Assembly: GCF_003265705.1 (NCBI RefSeq)
Contig: NW_020312848.1
Location: forward strand, 57,967,399-58,031,398
Direction: 5' to 3'
Source: Callorhinus ursinus
Taxonomy: Eukaryota > Chordata > Mammalia > Carnivora > Otariidae
DNA length: 64,000 bases
Position 1 is the first letter of the stretch. Every line of letters starts with the position of its first letter. The notes under the pieces are model-generated. The model had not been told where the DNA came from and did no database searches. It was given only the letters and a program-made list of their open reading frames with translations. The translations under genes were made by a program, and so were the position numbers. Positions 9,971 through 23,249 of the stretch are shown here, in pieces.

Positions 9971-12900
9971 GTTCTTTGCTTTTTTCCCCTCATTAAATCA
10001 TAAATGAAATATAAATTTTATAATTGATTTTACTAGAAAAACATCCATGGAGTTGGCTGTTGGAAACTCTTATGATCAGTCGTCATAGCATCAACCATTA
10101 ATTGCCTCAATGAGAATGCATTGTTTTATAAGAATTTTTCTCCCCTCTTCCAGAAATAATTGCATTTTACAAGCTAATTTTTTTGTCTTCCATTTCTGTT
10201 TGATGCATTGTTAAAATTCAAGCCCAAATTCAACTGTTACTGTAAATTATTTTTAAAGTTATAATTACATGCTTTGTCATTTAAATACAGTTACATAATT
10301 ACTATAGAGACTTATTCTGTGTTGAATGCAGGTGGGATGCAATATAAAATGTACATTTTATGAACAAAGGAAAAAAGTTGTGCAAATCACAGCTGTAATT
10401 ACTAGGTGCAGGTGCATAGCAAAAAAAAAGATTTTCTAGTCACTATATTCACTCATCTTATTTTGAGTAGGAAATTATAGTTTTTGTAATAAAAAAAGTT
10501 GTCACTTTAATTTGCTAAGCACTTGATCAGTTGAATAATATCCGAAACTTCTACTTTTGTATGTAATAGACTGTTCTGGGGTTGCTTTCTAGAAAATATT
10601 GAGGGTTTTGTTTTGTCTTGTTGTTGTTAATTCTGTGGTATAATACAATTTTCAGACTGTCAGTTCAGTGCTGAAGTCTTGTTTGGAACATGAGAAATGG
10701 GTGACTCTGTCTGCAAGTCTAGCCCTCTCACCTCTGTAGCTTTCTCAATAATCCAGTGACAAAATCAAATTATCAGAAGTCATGAAGGGGTGGCTCCTGG
10801 CAGTGTGTATCATTCTAGAGTCCCATCATTGGCAATGTCATAATTTTTATCAACTATACACAAACAGGCACTAGTGCCAAGAGAATTCAAGATTGATCAG
10901 CCCACCCACACTCCAACTTCTACCCCCTAGATGCTTGCCAGTTCGTGAGACTCTGGATGTTACTGAAATTCAGCCTTTTATTTTTTTAAAGTGCTTTCTA
11001 GTAGATTTATTTAACTTTGAAAGAATTTTTTTGCCAAACCTTTTCACTTTAACTATTTTCTTGTACATTTGAAGATCTTTTTGACCTGATAAAATTGCAT
11101 TCATACATTTATTTAAAATACTTTATACATATATATGTACTTTATCACTATGAGTAGAGTTTCTTCAATTTAATTCAAAAGATTTATTTCTAGAACAACA
11201 TAATATGCAGGTATTCAAGTATCCTATTTATATTCTATTCATCAGCAAAGTTTTATTACAATTATAATTTTAGTTAGAAACAATCTCTAGGAGTTTTAAT
11301 GTATTTTTCCTTAAGTGCCCTTTGTAAGCTCAGACATGAATATAATTTGTATATACTAAATAATTGAAACATAACCAATTTCTGCTTTTTAAAAATACAG
11401 GCCAGCATAGATTTTACTTATATTAGTCCTAATGTAATAATCAACTATGTAATTTGCATTTATATTTGCATTTGAAAGTTTCAGTAAGAGTTAATGCCTA
11501 GCAATAGAAAATACTTGTTCAACTAACTATATTTTTCTTCAGTGAGATGGTTACTTTGTTATATGCCATAACTGACCACAAACAAAAGATTTTTATGATT
11601 TACTAGACTAGATGAGAGGGATAAAGAGACATTTTAAAAAAATCTCTTCTAACAGTATAAATTTATTTAATATATACTTTTGCTTTGATAGAAAATATTT
11701 ATATCCCATGATTGAGAGATCCTAAAGCCAGAGATGTCATTCTTAAGTGTTTGACTCACTGTTTTTGCTTGTGTGTGGAGGTGTTTATATAAATACAAAT
11801 ATAAATATAAATGTAAACTACTCTAGAAGACCAAACTTGGCCAGGCCTTTTTGCAAGTTAGTGCTTATCTATTAAGCTTTTGAAACTACTTTTCCTATGC
11901 AGAAAGCCAGTAAATAAATACTTGTCTCGTGCATGGCCTGCCTTGTCATCTTTGTCCATAATCCATACCATGAATTACTTCCAGATTACTTAGAGCCCAA
12001 TAGGAGGATCCTGTTTGGTATACCTATATAAAATACAGTTAATATTTTTATGAATGAGTCATATCATGAAGATGATGACATAGGTTGTTCCTGACTTTGC
12101 TTTCCATCACAAGAACAGTAACTATTCAAGAACAGGAAACCACTGAGAGAATACTAGAACATGAGGGTGAGGCTGAAGTAACCCCCTGCTCTACAGATAC
12201 CAAGACAGACTGCATTGGAAGGGTAAAGAAAGCAGCTATGTGTTAAACAAATTGCCCTTCCCCCATGACAGTGCAGCACTACATGGAGAGGTCTCCCCTG
12301 AGCTTCTGGTTCCTCCAGTGGGAAAAGAGAACCCTGAGCGGGGGGGACATTCAGCTCCCCTCAGCATTGTGGGTCACTTTTCAGGAGCCCCTACTCTGAT
12401 CTCACACCACTAGGGATCTGACTGTGATAGAGAAGGAGGGAGAGGCTTATAACAACCAGAACATGCTTGTATGTTGTGTGAGTGCTTGTATGGTCTGGAA
12501 CCTGTTTAATAATTCTGGGAGCTTAAAGGACTCTTGAGTGATTCTTAAAATATAAATATTATCAATGGTTTGTACTTTGACATGTTGAAGATTATAATGT
12601 CCAATATCAAGGCTAATTCAGTAAGATAATTATGGATATAATGTGTTTAGTTGAGATGTATGGATTATGTTGGGTAAGCATAGAAATCTCAAAATGTACC
12701 GTGAGTCTCCTCAGTTGTTGAAAATACGGTCTTCCTAATAAATACACAAACTATTCTGTCACTTTAATCTAGAATTAATTTGTACAACTGTTTTCATTAG
12801 CTGTAATTTTCTGTGTTATCAGTCCTTCAGCAAATTAACATCCTTCTTTTTCCTGTGTAATTATTAGTGGTTAGGGTTGACATTTATCATATTTAAAGTG

Positions 12901-13325
12901 GTTATTAATATAAACATATCTTATTAGAGATGTCAATTGAACATCTTGAATTAACTATGACTCATGCATTCGTACTCCCTATATGATAATCAAGACATAG
13001 GTTTTAGAAGATATATGACTCAACTACTGTGCTCTTTTGTATAGTTTAAAATAGTACCTGCACAAATTTGGGGGTTATTAAACCAAAGTAATTTTTTGGT
13101 TATATTTGTTTATATATGCTTTGTCTCTTTAGTGACTTTTGCTTATCAGTTCCACAGTGGTACAGACTATATTCAGAATTTGACTCTCTTCATTGACATA
13201 GGAAGTTCAAACATGGTATCTAGCCACACAATTTTTTTGCAACATATCCCAAATCTCACTAATATGCTGTAAGATAAGTTTGTTACACTTCATAAATCGT
13301 TACTGAATTACTATTCCTGGCTACA
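9971..13325. other. Unclassified DNA with GC-richer patches
   Basis: No coding gene seen. 10660-10970 and 12060-12470 are more GC-rich than their surroundings. The latter holds a G7 run near 12341 and could be an L1 5' region or an LTR relic, but the family could not be assigned. The remainder, especially 10200-10560, is AT-rich unique-looking DNA. Confidence 0.4.
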
Positions 13326-13930
13326 CTTCCAGACACAATGAAGCAATTGTGTTAGGCTTACCCTTTCATTGGAAGCAACTATAAAACTGGACAACATATA
13401 AAATATGACATTTTTCAGGCAATGTACAATAGGTAGAACAGGTCTTAGAGTCTTGAGAGAAAGGAAATCAAATGAATGTGAGATTTTATCCTATAGAATT
13501 TTCTGACTATAGAGCAGGGATGTAGTGGCCAAGTGGAGAATGATTGTCTTGCTGATCTCAGCAGGTAGAAATAGAAATTCCAGGGTGCTGAATTTGTTGG
13601 AATTTGTGGATGATTATTCTGGGAAAGAGAGAGTTGCACAAAGAGAGGTGCCTAAAGTCTGTATGATATCTCTTAGATGTTTGGCTAAAAGCTAGGCTGT
13701 ATATAAACATAGTGAGATACTATGGGGCTTAAAATATAACAGGTTTTACAGGGCTGAGTGCAAATAAATATGCTAGAGATTGCACAGGGCTGGAAATTCT
13801 GGACTTCCAATCTATTTAGAGTAGAGAGATCTCACTGAGATATTCAGTAATCATGTGAGAAAACAGAAAGTCTGTATTTTAGGAGTAAAGACTTCTCTAA
13901 AACAGTGTAAAGGACTAGGTAGTAAATATT
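13326..13930 (+). mobile_element. Possible old L1 5'-region fragment
   Basis: The text around 13380-13460 (actataaaactggacaac ... aggcaatgtacaataggtag ... cttgagagaaagg) resembles 5' regions of old L1M elements as I remember them. No coding frame survives. The assignment is weak and the boundaries are guesses. Confidence 0.35.
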
Positions 13931-13939
13931 CTAGGATTT

Positions 13940-14165
13940 TGTGGCCATATGTTCTCTAAAACAACTACTCAACTTTGCCATCTTAGTGTAAAAAAAAAAA
14001 AGCCAGACAATACATCAAACAGATATGGGTCTTTTAAAAGAATCTTTTTAAAAATATAACAAAACATAAAAACAAGCAAAAATGGACCATAGGATGAATT
14101 TGGCCTATAGTATGCCAACTTCTGCACAGCAGTATATTTATATCCCAAGACTGAGTACAAATCCT
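13940..14165 (-). mobile_element. hAT-like nonautonomous DNA transposon fragment
   Basis: It contains acaactactcaactttgccat, an A-rich middle, gaatttggcctatagtatgcc and the end of a known mammalian repeat whose sense form reads ggcaaactatggcccgcggg ... gcagagttgagtagttg. I recall this as a hAT-class MER element but not the exact name. It is degenerate and has no transposase. Confidence 0.5.
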
Positions 14166-14353
14166 AAATAGGCCTTCTTAACAAAGCATGAAACCAAGCC
14201 TGGCATGATCAATTGCTGACTGGGTGTTTTTGGGAAGTCACATATTTATCAAAGGAGAAAAAGCAGAGCACCACTCAGCCTTTCCCATTTTATTTCTCCA
14301 CCTCATACACAATCTGGTAGTTTCCCTTATCTTATATATAAATTGCCTGGCTT

Positions 14354-14354
<1 letters not shown>

Positions 14355-14386
<32 letters not shown>

Positions 14387-14540
14387 ATATGTGCATGCAT
14401 ATACATGTATATTCACACACTATATATGTGTGTGTCCATAAATCTACATATATGTTTTCATGTGGATGCATGTGGATACCCACAGACCATATATGTGCAT
14501 GTATAGGTATATATACATATATGCTTATGTATATTCATGG
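14355..14540. repeat. (AC)15 microsatellite and TG/TA mosaic
   Basis: A pure AC run of 15 units spans 14355-14384, followed to about 14540 by an interrupted purine-pyrimidine alternation of TATATG/CATGTA words. It is a candidate polymorphic marker. Confidence 0.95.
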
Positions 14541-17500
14541 ATAACTATGTTCAGTTGTACAAATTTGATTGTGTTTTACAAAGTTCTGGACCTGGATTAA
14601 CAGACTGATTTTTACAGGTGACCTAGTGTAGTCCCTTTAAACCCTTCCTCTCTGAGTAGTGTTGAGCGTAGAATTACTTGCTAACATGGGATGACCATTG
14701 CTGTTTTACCTTTCTATAACCTTGATTAAATTGTTCCTTAACAACATATTTCCAAATGCCACAGGATTTTTTTGTTTGTTTGTTTTCCTATGGGCAAATA
14801 TTCAGAGTTTTCTGACTTTTAAATTTTTCTAAATACACACTCATTTTGCAGACATAGCCAATGGGTGATTTCACAATTATTGGTTGAAATTACACAAACA
14901 TCAAACTACAGTGTGTCTTGTTAAACATTTTTATATTTTTTTGGCATAGGGTGAAACTTTTTTAGGATTTCATTAAAGAGATGCCAGAAAGTTGTTCAAC
15001 TGTTGGAGCATATCAGAAGGTACTTAGGTCATTATTTATCAAATTTCTACTCTGTAACTGGTACCATTTTTATTACTAACAATGTAAAAACAAGTCCCAT
15101 ATTCCTCAGCAGATATACTTGAACGTTCAAGGTGTTTCCATAAGATCAATATAAGTTAATGTGTACTATAAAGAAAAAAGTTAATAATTGTTTTTTTAAA
15201 AAAAGGGTGAGTACTTTAGCAAGAGACAAAAGATAAGAATTTACATGAAATGAAATCTATTTGAATCTGTTTCAAGCTGGAAATGAGGCTAGTCTTTTAA
15301 TGATTTTAGCTATAGCTTTCTTAATGTCTCCTTATAAATAAATAAGCCACACAATAAAATCTATGATCTACTTTTTTAGAAATTATTCTTTGATACAATT
15401 TTGTTTAGGGAAAACTATTTCATTTCATAATTGAAAATAGTTAAAATAACAGTATTCTTTAGAGATGAAACACAGGGACATGTTCAAACTGGAATTAAAA
15501 TGAATTACAACTGGTAATTATTCTTAAAGCCAGATGTTGATAGCTGGGAAGGCTATTGATACAAGCAGAGGGGATAGAAGATGAGGTGAGGGACCAGAAG
15601 TTGAATTACTTTCCTTTCATTTTATTGCTTAGGGCCAGCCTGAGAGAAGTCATAATTTGGCATGCAGTTTTTGTCCCTCAGTGTCTTGGAGTTAGTTGCA
15701 GAATGCTAGTAAATATTAAACCATACAAACATGACTATCTTTTTATTCACAAAAGGGACACTAACATACGTATGGGGGAAAATAACTCTGGGCTTGGTGT
15801 CATTGCTAAATGTGTCAGCATTTGCCAGGTTCCCAAGTATTCATTACCACTTGGAGAATTTACACCTGGTAGGTAAATGTTACCTAGATGGCTGTTGCAT
15901 ATTTACAGCAAGTTTCAGGAAATTAATTGTTAGCACACAGAACAGAGGGTGGCTGCAGAGTATTCCTTTGTGGGCTGAGTAACTCTGCATGGAAACCATA
16001 GTTTGGAAGATAATATTAAAATATGCAGTAAAATCACAATGAGTCCTAAAGGAGGAAGGAAAAAAAGTGTTAGAGCAAATCCTTGAAAATTGTGAATTCT
16101 CCATCATTTTTCTTAATTCTTTCTGTGTTCAGTCTAATATATTTCTCTTGTGATGGGCTAAACTGGGTCAATTCAATAAAATAGTAAAATGAAGGTAAAA
16201 GTCCTTTTGTACTGAACCATTTATACATGTAGGATATTATAGAGTTAGAATCCCCAGACTAACAGGCTCCCAGTCCTAAATGTTCCTGTGTTTTAGGGAC
16301 AAGGGACAGAAAAATGGATTAGCAGTGGAAATCCAGGTAGCCCCTTCCACTGACTCTGCTCACATCCTGAGCATTTTTTTTCTTCAGTCCAATGGAGCAA
16401 GTCTTATGTCTTATTGTCCCACCGCAATGGGGACTTTTGTTGTTGTTTTTCCTCAGAAAGGAAGAGTCACTGAGAGCCTTGTTAGAACAATCAGGAACTA
16501 ACTTCACTTCTCTTTTCTAGTCCAAATAAACCTAGTATCTTTAATGTTTCCTCATCAGTTTTCCCGTATTCGGAATGTTTCCTTCTTGTGACCCTTCTCT
16601 TTATCCTCTCCGTTCTGCTCCTTGATATTTATTTTGTTGCTTTGACTTAAATTCCTCTGACTGCTAATGCCTTTGAACTCCTCCCTCTATGACTGTGAGC
16701 CTTTTGAGTTTTGATATCTTTGAATTGCCTCACTCTGTCCTGTGCTCATCTGTGACAGATTTTCTTATGGTTTTGCTGGAATCCTAGTCTATTCTAGAAA
16801 CTAATGTAAATTTTGTAAATATCTTCTCTCCTTTTCTCATCTTCCTAATTTTTTTGTTTCCTTCATCATTTTTTTTTTCTAATTTTGAAGTAATCAAATC
16901 CACCATTTTATTTACCTTCTAATCTTTGGTTTGAAGTTTTGTTATTACGCCCTTTATTTTTTCTCCATTATGAAGACATTCTCTTATATTTTTTCTCCAT
17001 TAACTTTGTAGTTTTTGTCTTTACATACAGTCTTAATATACAGGTTTTCTTTGGATTTTGTGTTCTGCTGGACTTGTTTGTCCTACAATAATAGCACACC
17101 CTGATTACTTAGGTTTTATAGAATAATACAGTATTTTAAAATTGATTTTACTCACTTCCCAGCATTAATTCAAAAATCTTTGTTTTTTAATAAGACCAAA
17201 CAGTACATTTAAATTTTATTAATTTCATTAATGTTTCCTGAGATGAAGAAAACCTCACCTCTGTGACTTCAGCATTTTCTCATAAAAATGGATTTTATGA
17301 AGGTCTTTGGAGACAAAGGCTAAAGTATCTTGGCTGAGATCTTATTATTAATTCATGAATTTATATTAAAAAGAAAGACACAAACTTGTTTTTTCACTTT
17401 AAACTGTTCATTAATAATTTCATAGTCTATTTGTCTGAATCTCTCAAAATCTCTCAAAATTGGATTATATTAAATTTATGTCTAAGTACTGCCACCAAAA

Positions 17501-18065
17501 ACCAACCGATTAGCTTTGCATATAATAATAATTAAAAAGAAAGTCCATTATCTCTCAACAAAACTATCTCAGACCAATGTAATCAATTTGTTCTGTGAAA
17601 TTGGATGATCTACTATTTTTTTTTTAACTTTTTAAATGGGTGGATTGGAGTTAGTGTAAAAAAAAAAAGTAAATACTTTAATCAAATATGTTAGTTTTTG
17701 AAATAAATATTAATGTTCCACTGACTGGCTATGACACAGTAATACATTGTAATTTAATTTTACATTCTATTATTTTAAAAGTTATTGTTTATAGAATATT
17801 AGGTTAGGATCTGGCTAGGATATATTTGTTTATGAGTGATTCTTTTTCCCTCAGATAATATTTATAATTGTACCTAACATTTCTTTTAAAAATTTCTGTC
17901 AATTGAAAAAGCCATAGTAAAGTTGAAGAATTAACAATGAAAATGAAGTACAGTGATTAAAGATGTAGAGACCGTGGTATCCTAGAATGTAAGCAAGGAA
18001 AGTATATCATGGGTAAGGGAATTTTCAGATATGTGTTCAGTGTTGTTGATTATCGGTCTGTCTCT
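14541..18065. other. Unclassified AT-rich DNA, 3.5 kb
   Basis: No gene or secure repeat. The plus frame 15556-15876 (106 codons) overlaps another open frame at 15731-15982, has no recognisable domain and is likely chance. A small direct repeat (ttttttctccatta) occurs near 16957 and 16990. Confidence 0.4.
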
Positions 18066-18103
18066 CATCATCATTATCATCACCACCACCACCACCAGCA
18101 CCA
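18066..18103. repeat. (ATC/ACC)n trinucleotide repeat
   Basis: A run of TCATCATTATCATC grades into five ACC units and then AGCACC. Short and imperfect. Confidence 0.9.
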
Positions 18104-18149
18104 CAATCTATCCGATCATTCATTTGATAGGTGAGTACTGATCATTGAG

Positions 18150-18660
18150 TTATATATTTCCTATTGCTGCTGTAATAAAGTACCACAAACTTGCTGGCTC
18201 AAAACAATATGAAGTTATTTTCTTACAGTTCTGGAGGTCAGCAGTCTGAAATCAGTTTCACTGGACTATAATCAGTATGTCCAAACATCGATGCTCCTTC
18301 TAGAGACTTAAGGGAGAAATCTCTTTCCTTGCTTTTTCCAGCTTCTAGAGGCCACTTGCATTCCTTGGCTTAGCACCCCTTCCCCTTTCTTCAAAACATA
18401 ACGTAGCATCTTCTCTCCTCTCTGGCCACTTCTCCATGATTACATTTTCTCTCTCTGACTCTGACACTCCTGCTTCCCTCTTATAAGGACCTTTGTGATT
18501 ACATTGGACTCACAGGATGTTTCAGGGCAATCTCCCTTTCTAAAGGCCCTTAGTATAATCACATCTGGTAAAAGTCCCTTTTACCATGGAAGGTGAAATA
18601 TTCCCAGGTTAAAAGGAGTAATGACGGAACATCTTTGGGAGCCCTTATTCAGCCTGCGAT
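18150..18660 (-). mobile_element. Solo LTR of ERVL-MaLR (MLT1-like) type
   Basis: The plus strand starts with cctattgctgctgtaataaa and ttacagttctggaggtcagc, continues with tccagcttctagaggccact and ttataaggacctttgtgat, and ends near agcccttattcagcctgc. This is the antisense order of a mammalian MaLR-class LTR, whose sense 3' end reads ctccagaactgtaag...gttacagcagcaatagg. No internal region or second LTR is visible, so it is a solo LTR, produced by recombination long ago. It encodes nothing. Confidence 0.7.
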
Positions 18661-19724
18661 GTGTTGTGTATTCTGGAGATCATTGATGATGTAGTGAAAG
18701 ATTGGGATATGGAGTGATAGAGAAAAATGCCTGTTTGGAGATGGATTAAAAGAGAAAGACAGGAGAAAAAAATTACAGCCACTGAATGTAGAAAACTCTT
18801 TTGAAGGATTTCACTGAAAATGGGGAACAAAGAAATTGAGTACTCATTGGCACTGTGGCAGTAATAATTGTTTTCTTTTTTAAATTTAAGATGTGAGAAA
18901 TAATAGCATGTTTTGTTGACAGGTATAGGCAGTAGAGAGCGATAATACTGATGTATAGGAGAGAGGAAAGGGTTTTTGGAAAGCTTCCCTTGAGTATGGA
19001 TAAGATCATGAATATTTCATTTATGGAAACAGGAAGGTGGAATATGAGGGGTGGGTGGGTATAGACAAGATGGACATTAGAGAATCATCTTTGCTCAGTT
19101 CTCTCAGTGAGGTAGGATCTGAGTATTGTTGACTGTTAGGGTGGCAGAGGCAGTGGTTAAGGAGAAGGTATGAAACATTTTCTAGCAGACTGGAATAGTT
19201 AATAATTAGAAAAATATAATTGATCAGCCACACTAAAGTTTCTCTTGAGTTTCACGGTTATAAATATAAACTCTTCAAGTAAAAGGGTGCTAAGTTTTTC
19301 TCTAGTCATATTTAACTCTATTGGGGTAAGAGGGAGAACCAGGGAGTTTTTGTTTTGTTTTGCTTTTCTTCCTTACCATGCTTGTGACTTGGCTGAATGA
19401 GAACTGTGACACTAGAAGGGGCAAGTGAGTTTAAGTTGTGTTCAGTGGGTGGACCATGACATTATACCTGGGAAGGAGTGGAATAGATAGCTAGTACCAC
19501 TGGGCTGAGTGATTACTGGGGAAGAGGTAATAGAGAAGGAGTTAGATGGAAAGGTGGTGGTAGAAAGAGTGAAGTGTTTAAAATTGAGGTTATGAGGAGA
19601 CTATAATTATTAGTAGTCAAAATCAAGGTATAAATTTTTTTTTTTTAATTTCTACTCAGGTAGTGGTAGGAAGGGAAATAATCAGGAAATATCTGAGGGG
19701 ATGAACCGTTTTTTATTTATTTAT
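18661..19724. other. Unclassified DNA, no gene
   Basis: Mixed unique sequence with purine-rich stretches. Four overlapping short minus frames are present, none with motifs. Confidence 0.4.
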
Positions 19725-19726
19725 TT

Positions 19727-19789
<63 letters not shown>

Positions 19790-19822
19790 CTTTCTTTCTT
19801 TCTTTCTTTCTTCTTTCTTTAT
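19725..19822. repeat. (TTTC)n microsatellite
   Basis: More than 20 TTTC units with one or two interruptions (TCTC near 19788 and TTCTTC near 19811). It is a pure polypyrimidine strand, able in principle to form triplex DNA, and likely length-variable. Confidence 0.97.
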
Positions 19823-19852
19823 TATTTTTGTTCTAGCCTTCCTTCAAGTTTT

Positions 19853-20620
19853 AAAATAAACGGTACAACAAAGATACAAATGTAGGGATCCGAAGGGGTA
19901 CGTGCACCCCAATGTTTATAGCAGCAATGTCCACAATAGCCAAACTGTGGAAAGAGCCAAGATGTCCATGGACAGCTGAATGGATAAAGAAGATGTGGTA
20001 TATATACACAATGGAATATTATGCAGCTATCAAAAGGAATGAGATCTTGCCATTTGCAACGACGTGGATGGAACTGGAGGGTGTTATGCTGAGTGAAATA
20101 AGTCCATCAGAGAAAGACATGTATCATATGACCTCACTGATATGAGGAATTCTTAATCTCAGGAAACAAACTGAGGGTTGCTGGAGTGGTGGGGGGTGGG
20201 AGGGATGGGGTGGCTGAGTGATAGACATTGGGGAGGGTATATGCTATGGTGAGCGCTGTGAATTGTGCAAGACTGTTGAATCACAGATCTGTACTTCTGA
20301 AACAAATAATGCAACATATGTTAAGAAAAAAGAAAAAGAAGATAGCAGGAGGGGAAGAATGAAGGGGAGTAAGTCAGAAGGGGAGACGAACCATGAGAGA
20401 TGATGGACTCTGAGAAACAAACTGAGGGTTCTATAGGGGAGGAGGTGGGGGGATGGGTTAGCCTGGTGATGGGTATTAAAGAGGGCACCTTCTGCGTGGA
20501 GCACTGGGTGTTATGCACAAACAATGAATCATGGAACACTACATCAAGAACTAATGATGTAATGTATGGTGATTAACATAACAATAAAAAGAAAAATAAA
20601 TAAATAAAATAAATGGTACA
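19853..20620 (+). mobile_element. 5'-truncated L1 (ORF2 C-terminus and 3' UTR) with target-site duplication
   Basis: The body 19868-20605 encodes the last part of L1 ORF2. A frame at 19912-20145 reads MFIAAMSTIAKLWKEPRCPW and later WYIYTMEYYAAIKRNEILPF, the conserved C-terminal L1 words. The caniform 3' UTR follows, including gagcactgggtgttatgcac and ctaatgatgtaatgtatgg, then an A-rich tail. The flanks aaaataaacggtaca (19853-19867) and aaaataaatggtaca (20606-20620) differ by one base and form the duplication. It is truncated to 738 bp and therefore immobile. Confidence 0.95.
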
Positions 20621-21186
20621 TTTGCAAATGGAACTGAGCCAGAGTGATGCTAACCAAAATGGTTACAAAAGCTCATTGATTTGTATCATTTAAGTTTATA
20701 AGAAAACAAGAAATAAAAATCCTAGACAAATTTTATTTTTACTTACATCATTTTTATGTTAAAAAGTGTTATCATAAAAAGTGGTTTACCTAAAAGTATT
20801 TTTTGTTAATGCTATTATTTTTGGGAGGACATAGGGATTATTCTTTCTGGAAAGTTTGGATTTATCCTAAGGACAATATGAAGGTACATATTTTTTTAAA
20901 CAATAGTGTAGCATGGGCTGAGTTTTCAAACGTTTAAAGTTTGTAGGCTAGATAAGAAATGGGAAGCATAAATCATGATTACAGGACAGTAAATTGATAG
21001 AATCCTTATGAAGTGGTGAAACATGGGGAAAAGGGGAATTTTTGTGGTGTTTTTTGTTTGATTTTATGCCAAAAAAGTCAGGAGGAATTTTTCAGTTTAA
21101 AAATCCTGGGAGGGAAACCAAAGATACTTCATAGTGTCTGAGTTTAGATAAGTGGTTAGGAAACCCAATCAGGAAGCTACTCAAAG
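20621..21186. other. No feature seen
   Basis: AT-rich unique-looking sequence without coding or repeat signals. Confidence 0.4.
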
Positions 21187-21512
21187 ATGCATAGCACTTT
21201 TTTTTCAAGTTTTGATTTAAATTCCTGTTAGTTCACATACAGTGTAATATTAGTTTCAGGAGTAGAATTTAGTGATTCGTCACATACACACAAGTGCTAA
21301 TCACAAGTGCCCTCCTTAATACCCACCACCTGTTTAACCCATTTCCCCACCCATGTCCCCTCCAGCTACCCTCAGTTTGTTCTCTGTAGTTAAGAATCTT
21401 TATTCTGGTTTGCCCCTCTCTCTCTCTCTCTTTCGTTTCTTAATTCCACATATGAGTGAAATCATATGGTATTTGTCTTTCTCTGACTGATTTTGAATAT
21501 GCATAGCACTTT
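21187..21512 (-). mobile_element. 5'-truncated L1 3' UTR with target-site duplication
   Basis: The insert 21201-21498 has a T-rich tail on its left and then antisense 3' UTR text (cacatacagtgtaatattag, ttccacatatgagtgaaatc). The perfect 14-mer atgcatagcacttt flanks it at 21187-21200 and 21499-21512. The length is about 298 bp, so only the end of the element was copied. The L1 type matches the older element at 34566. Confidence 0.95.
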
Positions 21513-21529
21513 TAGCCCTGGAATATGGA

Positions 21530-21710
21530 CTCCAGAGGAAGGCTGCTGTACACACAGCCAGGCTCTGCCTCACACGTGTTGCTATGTCTCAATTTCTTAA
21601 TGGATAAAATGGGAATAGTAATGACAACTAATCTTTGAGTTGTTTTGATGATTAAATAAACCAATGTTTATTAATCTCTAACAATAGTACTTGGGACATT
21701 GAAACCCTTT
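21530..21710 (-). mobile_element. MIR SINE fragment
   Basis: The text tctcaatttcttaatggata, aaatgggaatagtaatgac and gatgattaaataaaccaatg follows antisense MIR order (cctcagtttcctcatctgtaaaatggggataataat ... aggattaaatgagttaat). Confidence 0.7.
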
Positions 21711-22121
21711 AGCAAAAGTTACCTTTTGAAAACTGTGCACTGCATCTTTCTCTTCATCTCCCCTTGTCACAGAGCAGAGAAATAGATCACTGACAGGGCA
21801 AGTGCAAACACCATAGAACAAAAGAGCTAGAAATTCAGAGTTCAAAGAAACCAGAGAGGACAGATGTTTCAAAAGTGATAATTAACAGCCGCCATTTATA
21901 GAGCATATTGTCATATACTTCTTTAAGAATACTGTTGGTAAAAACTGTTGCTTCAAAGCAAATTTTTAATCACTAACCAGATAGATATTGAGAGAATCCT
22001 AAATACAAAAATAAGGACTCAGATCCATATCAGTAACAGGAAGAAAGAATTTGACAAGCATGGGTATATAAGAAAGTATCAGGAGAACTTTGAGAGTACA
22101 AGGAAGAGCCAGAAATACAGC
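21711..22121. other. No feature seen
   Basis: Unique-looking sequence. The frame 21948-22193 runs into simple sequence and is not a gene. Confidence 0.4.
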
Positions 22122-22225
22122 AGATACACACATACATATACACATGTGTACATCTGTATGTTTATGTGTGCATGTACACATATACACATATAGTATACAT
22201 ATTACAATATATGTGTATACACAAT
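22122..22225. repeat. Interrupted CA/TA purine-pyrimidine tract
   Basis: Alternating words such as acacatacatatacacatgt and atgtgtatac extend for about 100 bp. It is low complexity and is the source of the His/Thr/Cys-rich translations on both strands. Confidence 0.85.
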
Positions 22226-23249
22226 TTATGATCTGTATATTTTTTAATTAAATTATTTAGTCTGTCATGTATATGGCTCTTTAGAAGTGATTTGATATTC
22301 TTGGTTCAACTTTCTGCTGCCTGCATACAATACTTAACAAACAACTCTAATTAGTATCTCTTAGGAAATAAAGTCTTAAAGGTCATATACATTCCACATG
22401 CATACTGACAGGTTATTATAACTAATAAAACATAAGTAAAATATTCAGAAAATTATCTGAGGTTATATTCTTAATAAAGTATCATAATTGTCAAATATTT
22501 AAAGACAGTATAGAGCAAATCCGTTACTAACAAATCATGTTGTTTGGTCATTCTGATTCATTGGAAATGTTCATTACTGTTGTTTTATGTGGCAGGTATC
22601 TGTAAATTTTAATTTTTTTTTAGTAATGGATGAAGTGATATTAGAATTTTGTGCGAAAATACTAAAGTTCCCAGATCTCAACAATCTTAGATCATTATTT
22701 CTTAAATATGTTAAATAAGAACCTAAAAAATATCACATACATTTTTCAAGAGATCAGACTCCAGACTTAGCTTTTAAGAATATTTTAATTAGAAAACATT
22801 GCTAATGGGCTCCCTGGCTGACTGAACAACTACTGGATATAGTAGTGGACAGATGTCTTAGTCCCTGAGATTTGTATCTGTGTCTTGTAAACTTACATCA
22901 AGTAATATCAAGGAGTTTCTGAACTTCTTTACCCATAGGTAATTAATTGCCTTTCTTGCTCACACTCTGTTCCCAAACCAAAAACCACAACAACCTGGCC
23001 ACATATGAGGCACTATTTAGACTTTGTTTCTGCGTTCTCATTATTCAAATGATCCCATAGTCACATTGACCAGTTCCTCTGGTTTCCTTCCTTTCCATCT
23101 GTTCACCATTAGGTTTCCTAAATCTTTGAATATTTTGTACTATGACGTAATTGTCAGAATGTTTATTTGAATTCTCAAGGACTCTTTATATTATAGACAA
23201 TGATAAAACAAATCAATTAAGACTGGATAATTATGAGTTTGTAAACTAG
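22226..23249. other. No feature seen
   Basis: AT-rich unclassified DNA. A poly(T) run occurs near 22614. Confidence 0.4.

Noticed and set aside
14355..14540. Repeated CATATATG-like words considered as a regulated or CRISPR-like array.
   Set aside because: This is a dinucleotide microsatellite with drift; there are no unique spacers of constant length.
15556..15982. Two overlapping plus frames of 106 and 83 codons.
   Set aside because: They overlap in different frames, have no domains and no exon signals; chance is the simplest reading.
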